In this document: one piece after another, positions 27,649 through 36,192 of the stretch | How the letters are laid out: every line of letters begins with the position of its first letter | Numbering within the stretch: position 1 is the stretch's first letter | Origin: an uncultured Clostridia bacterium | Lineage (GTDB): Bacteria; Bacillota; Clostridia; Oscillospirales; Acutalibacteraceae | Length of the DNA: 55,980 nucleotides | Assembly (NCBI GenBank): GCA_946186665.1 | Contig: CAMHOE010000013.1 | Coordinates: 1-55,980 of the forward strand | Reading direction: 5' to 3' | The notes under the pieces: generated by a model | Told to the model about the DNA's origin: nothing | What the model saw: the letters and a program-made list of their open reading frames with translations, nothing else | Databases searched by the model: none | Position numbers and translations under genes: made by a program

Positions 27649-27697
27649 ATAAAAATCAAAGGGCTGCACACTAAAGAGAGGATAGTGCGGCAGCCCC
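27649..27697 (-). terminator. Intrinsic terminator of ridA
   Basis: Stem gggctgcacacta (27661-27673) / tagtgcggcagcccc (27683-27697) with one bulge is followed on minus by a T-rich run. Confidence 0.75.
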
Positions 27698-27738
27698 GAC
27701 TGATGCTTAAACGCAAACCGGCATCAGTATCTTGCCGG

Positions 27739-28113
27739 TCAATATTCTGCGATAACTTCGACTTCGCAGAGGACATTCTTCGGAAGTGTCTTTACTGCAA
27801 CACAGGAACGTGCAGGCTTGCCGGTGAAGTACTTGCCGTAGATCTCGTTGAAGGCTGCAAAGTCGTTCATATCTGCAAGGAAACAAACAGTCTTGACTGC
27901 CTTTTCAAGAGATGTGCCGGCAGCTTCAAGAAGATTTTTCAGATTCTTCATTACCTGCTCGGTCTGACCTTCGATAGTTGTGGACTCAACATTTCCTGTT
28001 GCAGGGTCAATAGCTATCTGACCTGAGGTGAAAACAAGTCCGTTTACCTTGATAGCCTGTGAATAGGGACCTATTGCATCAGGTGCGTTTTTTGTGTATA
28101 TTACTTCTGCCAT
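27739..28113 (-). CDS. ridA: RidA family enamine/imine deaminase
   Basis: 124 aa. RidA hydrolyses reactive enamines and imines such as 2-aminoacrylate, released by threonine/serine dehydratases. Family motifs are KNAPDAIGPYSQAIKVNGLVF, SGQIAIDPATGN and KPARSCVAVKTLPKN (the substrate-binding Arg) with VEVIAEY at the end. It follows ilvA on the same strand, which fits, since IlvA produces its substrate. Start follows aaggaag. Confidence 0.95.
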   Translation of the reverse strand: MAEVIYTKNAPDAIGPYSQAIKVNGLVFTSGQIAIDPATGNVESTTIEGQTEQVMKNLKNLLEAAGTSLEKAVKTVCFLADMNDFAAFNEIYGKYFTGKPARSCVAVKTLPKNVLCEVEVIAEY

Positions 28114-28269
28114 GATAAATTACTTCCTTTCGGTGTGTTATATATTTATGCTGTTTTTAACAGCTAAACGTCAATAAATATGGTAGCTGAAAGAATAAAC
28201 CGAACCCGTCTGTAATGTGACAGCCGTTTATCTTTCATCGCACATTGCACATTGAACCTTGCAAATTGC

Positions 28270-29466
28270 TCATTGTACTATTTTATAGCCGTGCTTAGTA
28301 AGCTCGTCCTTGATCTTCTGGATATGTTCGTGATTTCTCGTTTCAAGAGAAAGACGGAGATAACAGGAGTTTATATCTGTGTTGAGGTCGGCTCTGTCGT
28401 GGCTTACGGCAACTACGTTTGCGCCAAGAGTTGAGATTATCTTTGATACTGTCTGAAGCTCGCCGGGCTTATCGGACAGGGCAATAGTGAACTCTGCAAG
28501 TCTGCCGGTTTTTTGCAGACCTCTGTCTATAACTCGTGAGAGGATGGTAACGTCGATATTACCGCCTGATACAAGACAGCATACCTTCTTGCCCTTTATG
28601 GGGAATTTGTCAAAGAGAGCTGCTGCTACTGATACTGCGCCTGCGCCTTCGGATATAAGCTTCTGCTTTTCAATAAGAGTAAGTATAGCTGTTGCGACCT
28701 CGTCATCTGTAACTGTCATTATCTCGTCAACGTATTTGCTGCAAAGCTCAAAGGTGAGTTCACCGGGAGTCTTTACAGAGATACCGTCTGCAAAGGTGTT
28801 TACAGAGTCAAGAGTTTCTATTTTCTGATGTGCAATAGAAAGATACATAGACGGAGCACCTGCTGACTGTACACCGTATACCTTGATGTTCGGGTTCAGG
28901 GACTTTATAGCATATGCTATACCGCTGATAAGTCCGCCGCCTCCGATGGGAACTATAACTGCATCCACATCAGGCAGCTGTTCGAGTATCTCAAGACCAA
29001 TGGTTCCCTGTCCGGCAATTACCATTTCGTCATCAAACGGGTGTATAAAGGTAGCGCCTGTTTCCTTTTGAAGCTCAACAGATTTGTCATGAGCGTCATC
29101 ATAGGTGCCCTTTACAAGGCAGACCTCAGAACCGTAGCTTTTAGTAGCCTCGACCTTAGAGATAGGTGCGCCGTTAGGCATACATATAAGTGATTTGATA
29201 CCATACTTCTGAGCGGCTCTTGCAACGCCCTGTGCATGGTTTCCTGCGCTACAGGCGATAACTCCCTTTGCTCTTTCTTCATCGGTGAGCTGTGAGATCT
29301 TGTAATAGGCACCTCTTGCCTTGAATGCGCCTGTTACCTGAAGATTTTCGGTTTTCAGATATATCTCACAGTCGTCTGAAATATTTGTAGCCTTAATCAT
29401 ATCTGTAGGTCTTATTACATCCTTCAGCACATAAGACGCATGATAGATCTTATCGAGTGTCAGCAT
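28270..29466 (-). CDS. ilvA: Threonine ammonia-lyase (ACT-domain form)
   Basis: PLP enzyme converting threonine to 2-oxobutanoate, for isoleucine or for catabolism. The PLP lysine is in TGAFKARGAYYK, the phosphate loop is IPIGGGGLISGIA, and SGGNIDVT is near the end of the catalytic domain. A single ACT domain follows (FTIALSDKPGELQTVSKIIS). At 398 aa this is the shorter ACT form rather than the E. coli IlvA with two regulatory lobes. I start at 29466 (MLTLDKIYHA) with aggggat upstream; the open frame extends 23 codons further but without a site. ridA lies downstream. Confidence 0.94.
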   Translation of the reverse strand: MLTLDKIYHASYVLKDVIRPTDMIKATNISDDCEIYLKTENLQVTGAFKARGAYYKISQLTDEERAKGVIACSAGNHAQGVARAAQKYGIKSLICMPNGAPISKVEATKSYGSEVCLVKGTYDDAHDKSVELQKETGATFIHPFDDEMVIAGQGTIGLEILEQLPDVDAVIVPIGGGGLISGIAYAIKSLNPNIKVYGVQSAGAPSMYLSIAHQKIETLDSVNTFADGISVKTPGELTFELCSKYVDEIMTVTDDEVATAILTLIEKQKLISEGAGAVSVAAALFDKFPIKGKKVCCLVSGGNIDVTILSRVIDRGLQKTGRLAEFTIALSDKPGELQTVSKIISTLGANVVAVSHDRADLNTDINSCYLRLSLETRNHEHIQKIKDELTKHGYKIVQ

Positions 29467-29524
29467 TTTTATATCCCCTTTTTCTTTGAACATATAATAA
29501 TTCTTTACTATATAAAAATAACGC

Positions 29525-29614
29525 TTTTTAAGCAAAAAGTCAAGATTTACAAGGCTATAACAGGGCTTTGGAGTGATAAAATAATGCCGTATCTATAAAC
29601 CTTGTAAATCTTGA
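29525..29614 (-). terminator. Long-loop hairpin downstream of the clostripain-like gene
   Basis: A perfect 15-bp inverted repeat tcaagatttacaagg (29540-29554) / ccttgtaaatcttga (29600-29614) has a 45-nt loop. On minus it is followed by ctttttgctt. It probably ends the clostripain-like transcript, though the loop is unusually long; it may also be a very small inserted element or act in the ilvA leader. Confidence 0.5.
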
Positions 29615-29657
29615 ACAAAAGTAATTGATCTGAAAGCGAAGTTTTATTGTTTTATTT

Positions 29658-31856
29658 TCATTCTACTTCTGAGAAGTATATGGTACCATCATCATCAATA
29701 GTGAACATCACAGGGTCAGTTATCAGGTAGTCGCCGTAGATATCCTCTATGCAGAAGGCGTAGTAATAATCGGATGCAGGAAGCTCTGAATAATAGATGG
29801 TGTCGTCCTTGCTCCATTCGTAAGGGTCAGCGGTTATCTCGCTGTCGTCATCGAGAGTGTATATGACCTCTATCTCATCTCCATCCTGAAGCTTTCTTAT
29901 ACCCTTTGCGGCGGAGTGTTCATCAGAGATACCGTCCCATGTTCCTTCAACCACCAAACCACTGCTGCTTTGTCTGAGACGCAGGTTTGTTCTTTCGCCG
30001 TTGAGATATATAGGACAGGTGTAGATGACATAATTGGCTGTGATATCTACTACGTATGTAGTGAGTATCTGTCCATTGGGAAGTGAGAGCCACAGTCCGT
30101 CAAAATCATCTGCAAAAATTCCCTGCTCCCAGTCTGCGTATATGTCATAGCTTTCGCCGATCATAACAAGGGTATCTTCCACATCAAGCAATAGGAAGGC
30201 AGTTACGTTTGATGTATACATAAGACCGTCATTATCCAGTATGAAATAATAATTACCGTCATCATCGAATGTGGGAGCTTCATCGAAGGTTATAAGCGTG
30301 CTGTCGTCATCTTCAGTTTCATCTGCATAATCAAAGTATGTATCGTCAAGGTCATCAATTTGACAGTTATCACTTTCCCACACATTGTCACTGCCGAAGA
30401 AAACGGAGTTATCGTAATCGTAAGCGGAATAGCCGTTTGCGATCATATCCACCATTGAGAGATAATAGGGGCTTATGGCTATCTGAGAAAACGTGTACAG
30501 CTCGCTTGAGCCGCCCAGCTCCAGTGGGAAGTAAGTCGAAAGACCTTCGGAATAATAGTGGTCGGTGCCGTTTTTATTGTAGTATATGCAGTCTCTGAGA
30601 GCTGAAAGTGCTTCGCTGCCATCGACTATATCGGAGCATTGAGTTATTATACCGCCGATATCCACCATGTTGGTATAGCCCTCTGATTTGTTATTGCCAC
30701 CGAAGTTATCGGCGGAGCTGATGCCCCTGACTATCTGGTTCAGCTTCTGCTCGTCAAGAGAAGCGTTGTAGAGCCTATTGGAAAAATCATTGAACGCAAT
30801 TACGAAGTCGTCTATTTTTTGCAGGTCAACGACAGTCATTGTACAGCTGCTTTCACTTCCGGTAAGCTTACATTCATCATAGAAGCTGTCGGCTACAGTC
30901 TTGCCAAGCTCGGCACCGTCAGTTTCCGGATTTTCTGTAAGAAAATCCGCAATGGTGGTGTAGTCCCAGCCTGTACCCGGCTCCGACTCCTGAGAGCCGT
31001 ACATATACCTTGCGTATGTCGAAAGTATATTCGCTGTTTCAACCGTACCCATAAGACAAGCGTCAAAGCCGATAAATTCAAACTTGTCCGTCATTTCGGA
31101 ATAGACCTCTGAAAAGGCTTCGTTCAGTTCTGAAAGCGACAGTGAGTCGTATTCGTTGAGTTCGTCAAAGCAAACGCCGTTGATGCTTCCGCTGCCATGA
31201 TCCCAGAAAATAACGCCCATCTTTTCGGCAGGATAGTTTGAAACACCCCACGACAGAAAGTCTGAAAGGGTGTCAGGATCTCCCATGTTTGCAACCGGTA
31301 TTGAATCTGCCAAAGTGATATCTTCGTTTTCGATAACATAGCGTTCGGCTTTTCTCTCGCTAAACGTATCATTCATCCATTTTTCTGTACCGCCTGTCTG
31401 AATGACAAACCTTACATTGCTGTCAGTTTTTCCCAAAAGCATCTGTTCGACATCTCTTGTGGCAGAGCTTTGTCCACAGCTTTCAAGGTCAGTGCCGCAC
31501 AGATATACAAAAACTGTCCAGGTGTCTGAGCTGCCCATAGGTGTGGCTTTTGTTGCTGCACGTGAAATATTCATAGAACCACTGCTTTTATCAACAGACA
31601 TCAGAATTCCGGAGGTGGTGGGTTTATCACTGCTGTCGTCGTCATCTGATTGTACGGGTTTGCCGATCTGCTCAACTATATCGCCGGCATCTGGTACATC
31701 ATCAAGGAACGTTGAAATTTCGCTTGTCTGTGATGCTTCACTGCTTTGTGAAGTTTCATTCATTGCCGGAATAGGGATAGTTATAGGTGTACATCCGGCA
31801 TTAACGGACAGCGCTAAAGCGGATATCAACAATAATAATGTGATTTTCTTTTTCAT
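29658..31856 (-). CDS. Clostripain-related (C11) cysteine peptidase, lipoprotein
   Basis: 732 aa. The signal peptide ends in a lipobox-like VNAGC, so it is probably anchored outside the membrane. A Ser/Asp-rich linker follows. The C11 domain begins WTVFVYLCGTDLES (about residue 110) and has the catalytic His in FWDHGSGSINGVCFDE and Cys in FIGFDACLMGTVETA. The C-terminal 250 residues are acidic beta-rich repeats (FDDDGNYYFILDNDGLMY). C11 peptidases cleave after Arg/Lys and often self-activate. It has its own promoter. Substrate unknown. Confidence 0.9.
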   Translation of the reverse strand: MKKKITLLLLISALALSVNAGCTPITIPIPAMNETSQSSEASQTSEISTFLDDVPDAGDIVEQIGKPVQSDDDDSSDKPTTSGILMSVDKSSGSMNISRAATKATPMGSSDTWTVFVYLCGTDLESCGQSSATRDVEQMLLGKTDSNVRFVIQTGGTEKWMNDTFSERKAERYVIENEDITLADSIPVANMGDPDTLSDFLSWGVSNYPAEKMGVIFWDHGSGSINGVCFDELNEYDSLSLSELNEAFSEVYSEMTDKFEFIGFDACLMGTVETANILSTYARYMYGSQESEPGTGWDYTTIADFLTENPETDGAELGKTVADSFYDECKLTGSESSCTMTVVDLQKIDDFVIAFNDFSNRLYNASLDEQKLNQIVRGISSADNFGGNNKSEGYTNMVDIGGIITQCSDIVDGSEALSALRDCIYYNKNGTDHYYSEGLSTYFPLELGGSSELYTFSQIAISPYYLSMVDMIANGYSAYDYDNSVFFGSDNVWESDNCQIDDLDDTYFDYADETEDDDSTLITFDEAPTFDDDGNYYFILDNDGLMYTSNVTAFLLLDVEDTLVMIGESYDIYADWEQGIFADDFDGLWLSLPNGQILTTYVVDITANYVIYTCPIYLNGERTNLRLRQSSSGLVVEGTWDGISDEHSAAKGIRKLQDGDEIEVIYTLDDDSEITADPYEWSKDDTIYYSELPASDYYYAFCIEDIYGDYLITDPVMFTIDDDGTIYFSEVE

Positions 31857-31944
31857 TACAGATCACTTCTCTTTCATATCGGTGTGGTTTGAGTTCATTC
31901 TGCTCCATACCTTACATTAAAAGGAACAGAAATGCTTTACACAT

Positions 31945-31973
31945 AGTATACTATAAAACTAAATTATTTCCAA
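31945..31973 (-). promoter_or_regulatory. Promoter of the clostripain-like gene
   Basis: On minus, TTGGAA (31968-31973), a 17-nt spacer and TATACT (31945-31950) lie about 90 bp before the start. The intergenic region to fba (31857-32204) also holds a small hairpin, aaagtata/tatacttt, around 32028-32060, and the fba promoter. Confidence 0.6.
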
Positions 31974-32100
31974 TATCAAAACAAAGATTTTAACAGAAAA
32001 GATTGAGTGTGAAGCAGTGTGCCGTGAAAGTATAATGCAAAGCCTTAGCCGTATACTTTGCTGTTGTAACAAAAAAACTATAAAAAAATTCAAAAAATAC

Positions 32101-32129
32101 TTTATCTTTTTGCGGAGATATTGTATAAT
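32101..32129 (+). promoter_or_regulatory. Candidate fba promoter
   Basis: TTTATC (32101-32106), a 17-nt spacer and a perfect TATAAT (32124-32129) lie 75 bp before fba; the -35 is weak. Confidence 0.5.
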
Positions 32130-32204
32130 AATAAAAGATGTGTACGGTCATAAAGAGCTGTACACAAAAAATAAATATATTATTCTTTATGGAGCGTGAT
32201 GACA

Positions 32205-33071
32205 ATGGCATTGGTAAATGCAGCAGAAATGCTTAAAAAGGCAAAGGCAGGCCACTATGCAGTAGGTCAGTTCAACATCAACAATCTTGAGTGGACAAAG
32301 GCTATACTTCTTACAGCTCAGGAGCTCAGCTCTCCTGTTATCCTCGGTGTATCTGAGGGCGCAGGCAAGTATATGACAGGCTTCAAGACAGTAGCTGCTA
32401 TGGTAAAGGCTATGATAGAGGAGCTTAATATAACCGTACCTGTAGCACTTCATCTTGATCACGGCACATATGAGGGCTGCTATAAGTGTATAAAAGCAGG
32501 CTTCAGCTCAATCATGTTTGACGGTTCACATTATCCTTTCGAGGAGAACCTTGCAAAGTCTCAGGAGCTTGTAAACGTGGCTCATGGCCTTGGACTTTCT
32601 ATCGAGTGTGAGGTAGGCTCTATCGGCGGTGAGGAAGACGGCGTTGTAGGTATGGGCGAGTGCGCAGATCCTGAAGAGTGCAAAATCATTGCAGATCTGG
32701 GCGTTGATATGCTTGCAGCAGGTATCGGCAACATTCACGGCAAGTATCCTGACAACTGGCAGGGACTCAGCTTTGAGACTCTTGATGCTATTCAGGCAAA
32801 GACAGGCGAGATGCCTCTGGTTCTCCACGGCGGTACAGGTATTCCTGCTGACATGATAAAGAAGGCTATTTCACTTGGCGTTTCAAAGATCAACGTAAAT
32901 ACAGAGTGCCAGCTTTCATTCCAGGAAGCAACAAGAAAGTACATAGAAGAGGGCAAGGATCTTCAGGGCAAGGGCTTCGACCCCAGAAAGCTTCTTGCGC
33001 CCGGCTTCGAGGCTATCAAGGCTACAGTAAAAGAGAAGATGGAGCTCTTCGGTTCTGTAGGCAAGGCATGA
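32205..33071 (+). CDS. fba: Class II fructose-1,6-bisphosphate aldolase
   Basis: Zn-dependent glycolytic aldolase (fructose-1,6-bisphosphate to DHAP and G3P), about 288 aa. Zinc and substrate motifs are VALHLDHGTYEGC, GNIHGKYPDNW, VLHGGTGIPADMI and KINVNTECQ. Codon use is strongly biased, as in highly expressed genes. Start at 32205 (MALVNAAEMLKKA) with ggag 10 nt upstream; an ATG at 32199 is also possible. It is monocistronic with its own terminator. Tagatose-bisphosphate activity cannot be excluded from sequence alone. Confidence 0.94.
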   Translation: MALVNAAEMLKKAKAGHYAVGQFNINNLEWTKAILLTAQELSSPVILGVSEGAGKYMTGFKTVAAMVKAMIEELNITVPVALHLDHGTYEGCYKCIKAGFSSIMFDGSHYPFEENLAKSQELVNVAHGLGLSIECEVGSIGGEEDGVVGMGECADPEECKIIADLGVDMLAAGIGNIHGKYPDNWQGLSFETLDAIQAKTGEMPLVLHGGTGIPADMIKKAISLGVSKINVNTECQLSFQEATRKYIEEGKDLQGKGFDPRKLLAPGFEAIKATVKEKMELFGSVGKA

Positions 33072-33093
33072 TCTGAAACATAATAAATTCACT

Positions 33094-33130
33094 AAAAGCC
33101 TATCTGACTTGATCGTCGGATAGGCTTTTT
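33094..33130 (+). terminator. Intrinsic terminator of fba
   Basis: Stem aaaagcctatctgac (33094-33108) / gtcggataggctttt (33115-33129) with one G-T pair, a 6-nt loop and a T run. Confidence 0.9.
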
Positions 33131-33177
33131 ATATTTAATGAATACTGAAGACTTAAAACTTAAAAATGAATAATATT

Positions 33178-33460
33178 GGTACGTTTTTGCTAAAGCAAAA
33201 ACAATCATAGTAAGTATAATATAAACTACAACTTCACACTGTACAGGCGGTGCGTGACCGCACTGGACAACTTAGAGCGCATCTACATTTGTCTGAACCG
33301 TCCGCGTCGTGCTCCACAGGGAGCACTTTGGCTGTTGCTGTACACGTCTGCAACTGCCCTCCAGAACCAAACCGCCCATAAGGGCGTGGTGGGGGAGAAA
33401 CTCGGACGGTGAAGTTTCGGTCAGAATAACAGAGTGAGCGCAAGCCTTGCACTTTGGGTG
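33178..33460 (-). repeat. Family A/C repeat upstream of the class II aldolase gene
   Basis: Reading on minus, this matches the third copy at 11890-12030: tagccaaagtgctccc, the hairpin gtgctcc/ggagcac (33309-33326 on plus) and gacgcggac, with gttctaagttgtccagtgcggtcacgcacc. The plus-strand left part (ggtacgtttttgctaaagc and actacaacttcacac) matches family C and 6900-6930. It fills most of the 405-bp gap between fba and the next gene, which has no other visible feature. Confidence 0.75.
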
Positions 33461-33476
33461 AAGGTGTGATATTATT

Positions 33477-34586
33477 ATGATAATGATTTTGAATACAATG
33501 GTGATGGATATGTTGAAAGAATTTGCTGATATGCCGGCGGACGCAGGGTTGAAGGATGCACTGAAAGAATTTGCTGATATGTCAGTGGGTGCCGGAATAA
33601 GAACGGATTGGATACAGGCGGCAGGGGGGAATACCTCTGTCAAAATATCTGATGACCTTATGTATATAAAAGCTTCGGGCGTGAGATTGTGCGAAGTGAA
33701 TGAGGAGTATGGTGCCTCTGTAGTTGATTATAAAATAATATTGGAGTTCCTTGAAAAAGGTCGGCTTGATGAAGCTGCTGAAAAAAATGCGCTCAGTATG
33801 GCTCTGCGTCAGGGAACAAGACCTTCTATTGAAACTTTTCTCCATTCCTTTACAGGAAAGTATACCCTCCATACACATCCTGTTGCTGCAAATGTATTGC
33901 TCTCTTCTGAGAATGGTATGAAAGAACTGAAAAAGCTTTTTCCTGAGTCTCTTTGTGTGGGATACTGTACGCCCGGAATAAAACTGGGTGCGGAAATTTA
34001 CAAGGCTTATAAGTCGGCGGCTGAACCTCCGGAAATTATATTTTTGCAAAATCACGGGCTTATCATCAGTGGTGACAGCTCAGAGTATGTAATGAATAAA
34101 ACTCAGGAAGTGCTGGATATTATCAGTGATTATATTGGCGCAGGCGAAAATCCCGATAAGCTTGTGTCTGAGATATATACAGCTGTCAGGGAGATAGATC
34201 CGCAATATAAAGGTATAGTGTGCCGCTCTGAAAACAGATACATATACGAGGCTCTGAAAATGAACGGCGGCAGGATGTGGAAGTACAGGACCTGTCCTGA
34301 CTGCGTTGTGTACTGCGGTGAGAATATTCCCGATATTTCAGGCAGTGCGGAGGCTTTCCGGAATTATGCGGAAAGGTTCGGAATTCCGGGAGTGGTGCTG
34401 TCGGAAGGGGAGCTTTATATTATTGCCCCTGACCTGAAAAAAGCTATGGATATCGAAAGTGTTCTGTCCTTCAGTGCAAAGATCGCTGTTTCTTCTATCG
34501 GCAGGGATATTCAGGAAATACCCTGTGAGGAACAGTCTTTCCTGACAGAATGGGATGCCGAAAAATACAGAAAACAAATGAAATAA
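33477..34586 (+). CDS. Class II aldolase/adducin family protein
   Basis: About 369 aa. One aldolase_II domain is clear: IQAAGGNTSVKI, YIKASGVRL, zinc-site HTHP (TLHTHPVAANV) and FLQNHGLIIS, as in rhamnulose- and fuculose-phosphate aldolases. The C-terminal 150 residues are a further domain without a clear match. The start is uncertain (33477, 33498 or 33510), since the upstream DNA is repeat-derived and an N-terminal 48-nt block is duplicated (LKEFADM at two positions 16 aa apart). It opens an operon for an apparent sugar-phosphate pathway; its substrate is probably a phosphorylated aldose or ketose. Confidence 0.87.
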   Translation: MIMILNTMVMDMLKEFADMPADAGLKDALKEFADMSVGAGIRTDWIQAAGGNTSVKISDDLMYIKASGVRLCEVNEEYGASVVDYKIILEFLEKGRLDEAAEKNALSMALRQGTRPSIETFLHSFTGKYTLHTHPVAANVLLSSENGMKELKKLFPESLCVGYCTPGIKLGAEIYKAYKSAAEPPEIIFLQNHGLIISGDSSEYVMNKTQEVLDIISDYIGAGENPDKLVSEIYTAVREIDPQYKGIVCRSENRYIYEALKMNGGRMWKYRTCPDCVVYCGENIPDISGSAEAFRNYAERFGIPGVVLSEGELYIIAPDLKKAMDIESVLSFSAKIAVSSIGRDIQEIPCEEQSFLTEWDAEKYRKQMK

Positions 34587-34599
34587 GGTGCTGCGATAA

Positions 34600-36183
34600 A
34601 TGAAAATAATTATACCAATGACGGGCTACGGCTCAAGATTTGTAGCGGCAGGCTATAAGACACTCAAGCCTTTTATCAGAGTGAACGGTAAGCCGATAAT
34701 TGAATGGATAGTGAAGGGGATGTATTCGCAAGAAGATGAGTTTCTGTTTATTTGCAGGAAGGAACATCTTGATACTATACCATATATGCGTCCGACACTT
34801 GAAGCACTTGCGCCTGAGGGAAAGATATTCGCTGTAGAGAACTGGACAAAGCTTGGACCTGTTGCGGATGTGCTGAGAGCGGAAGCTGAAATAGATGACA
34901 ATGAACCATGTATAATCAATTACTGCGATTTTTATATGACATGGGATTATGATAAATTCTGCCGTGATGTCAAAACAAGGGACTGCGCAGGTGCTGTACC
35001 GTGCTATACGGGATTTCATCCGAACCTCGCGCCAAAGAAAAACCTCTATGCTTCATGCCTTACTGATGAAAACGGCGATCTTATCGAGATAAGAGAGAAA
35101 TATTCATTTAAAGAAAATAAATATGAAGCACTTCATTCTCCTGGAGTTTACTATTTCAAAAGCGGAGAAATACTTAAAAAGTATTCGAGACAGCTGATGG
35201 AAAGCAATCAGGCGATAAACGGTGAATACTATGCAAGTCTTATCTACAATTTCCTTGTAAAGGACGGTCTGAAGGTATGGGTGCCGGATGATGTGGATAA
35301 GTTCTGTCAGTGGGGAACACCGGAGGATATGAAAGACTATGTGTTCTGGACGGATTGTGTAACATCCTTTAGTAGAAATACGAATGTTCTTATACCTATG
35401 GCAGGAGAGGGAAAAAGATTTTCTGATGCAGGCTACAAGACAAGCAAGCCGGCGATACCTACTACAAGCCATGTTGACGGTACTGTACAGCCTATGGTGG
35501 TATGCGCCGTTAAGGATGTTCCGTTTGTAAAGGCTGATGGCAGTAATGTGATATTTGTTGATAGAGATTTTCATAAAACAAATGGCACGGAGGATGCGCT
35601 GAAACAAAGCTTCCCGATGGCGGAATTCATAACCCTTGACAGCCTTACAGAGGGACAGGCTTGTACCTGTCTGATGGCAAAGCAGCAGATAAATAATTCC
35701 TCACCGCTTATAATAGCAGGCTGTGATAACGGTATGATATTTGACAGACTGAGTCTGCAAAGAGTCATGAATGAGAGTGAGGTAATAGTATTCACCTACA
35801 GGAATGACCCGAGAGTGCTGGATAATCCGAACGCTTACGGGTGGATAGCTGTGGATGAGGATAATAACGTAACGGATGTTTCCGTAAAGAAGCCTATATC
35901 GGATACGCCTATGAATGACCATGCAGTGGTCGCTACCTTCTGGTTCAGGCATGGAAGTGATTTTGTAAGCTGTGCAGAGCAGATGATACAGGCTGACGAC
36001 CGCATCAACAATGAGTTCTATGCTGACCTTGTTATAAAATATGCTGTTATGAACGGCTTGAAAACAAAGGTCTTTGAGATAGACAGGTATATAGGCTGGG
36101 GTACTCCTGCGGAATATGAGTATTACGAAAGCTGTATGAGATATTGGAAAGAGTTTGCCGAAAGTGATAAATTTTTAGGATAG
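34600..36183 (+). CDS. Tandem (duplicated) nucleotidyltransferase
   Basis: 527 aa made of two NTP-transferase domains (about 1-240 and 262-527). Each keeps the G-x-G-x-R...K start: PMTGYGSRFVAAGYKTLKP and PMAGEGKRFSDAGYKTSKP. Each also keeps a metal-binding Asp (NYCDFYMTWD and AGCDNGMIFD) and ends with a W-G-T-P motif (QWGTPEDM, GWGTPAEY). Such enzymes form NDP-sugars, or CDP-choline/CDP-polyols as LicC does. Both active sites look intact, so it could act twice or as an internal dimer. It lies 13 bp after the aldolase gene, which probably supplies the phosphate substrate. The activated product is not known. Confidence 0.85.
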   Translation: MKIIIPMTGYGSRFVAAGYKTLKPFIRVNGKPIIEWIVKGMYSQEDEFLFICRKEHLDTIPYMRPTLEALAPEGKIFAVENWTKLGPVADVLRAEAEIDDNEPCIINYCDFYMTWDYDKFCRDVKTRDCAGAVPCYTGFHPNLAPKKNLYASCLTDENGDLIEIREKYSFKENKYEALHSPGVYYFKSGEILKKYSRQLMESNQAINGEYYASLIYNFLVKDGLKVWVPDDVDKFCQWGTPEDMKDYVFWTDCVTSFSRNTNVLIPMAGEGKRFSDAGYKTSKPAIPTTSHVDGTVQPMVVCAVKDVPFVKADGSNVIFVDRDFHKTNGTEDALKQSFPMAEFITLDSLTEGQACTCLMAKQQINNSSPLIIAGCDNGMIFDRLSLQRVMNESEVIVFTYRNDPRVLDNPNAYGWIAVDEDNNVTDVSVKKPISDTPMNDHAVVATFWFRHGSDFVSCAEQMIQADDRINNEFYADLVIKYAVMNGLKTKVFEIDRYIGWGTPAEYEYYESCMRYWKEFAESDKFLG

Positions 36184-36192
36184 TATAAAATA

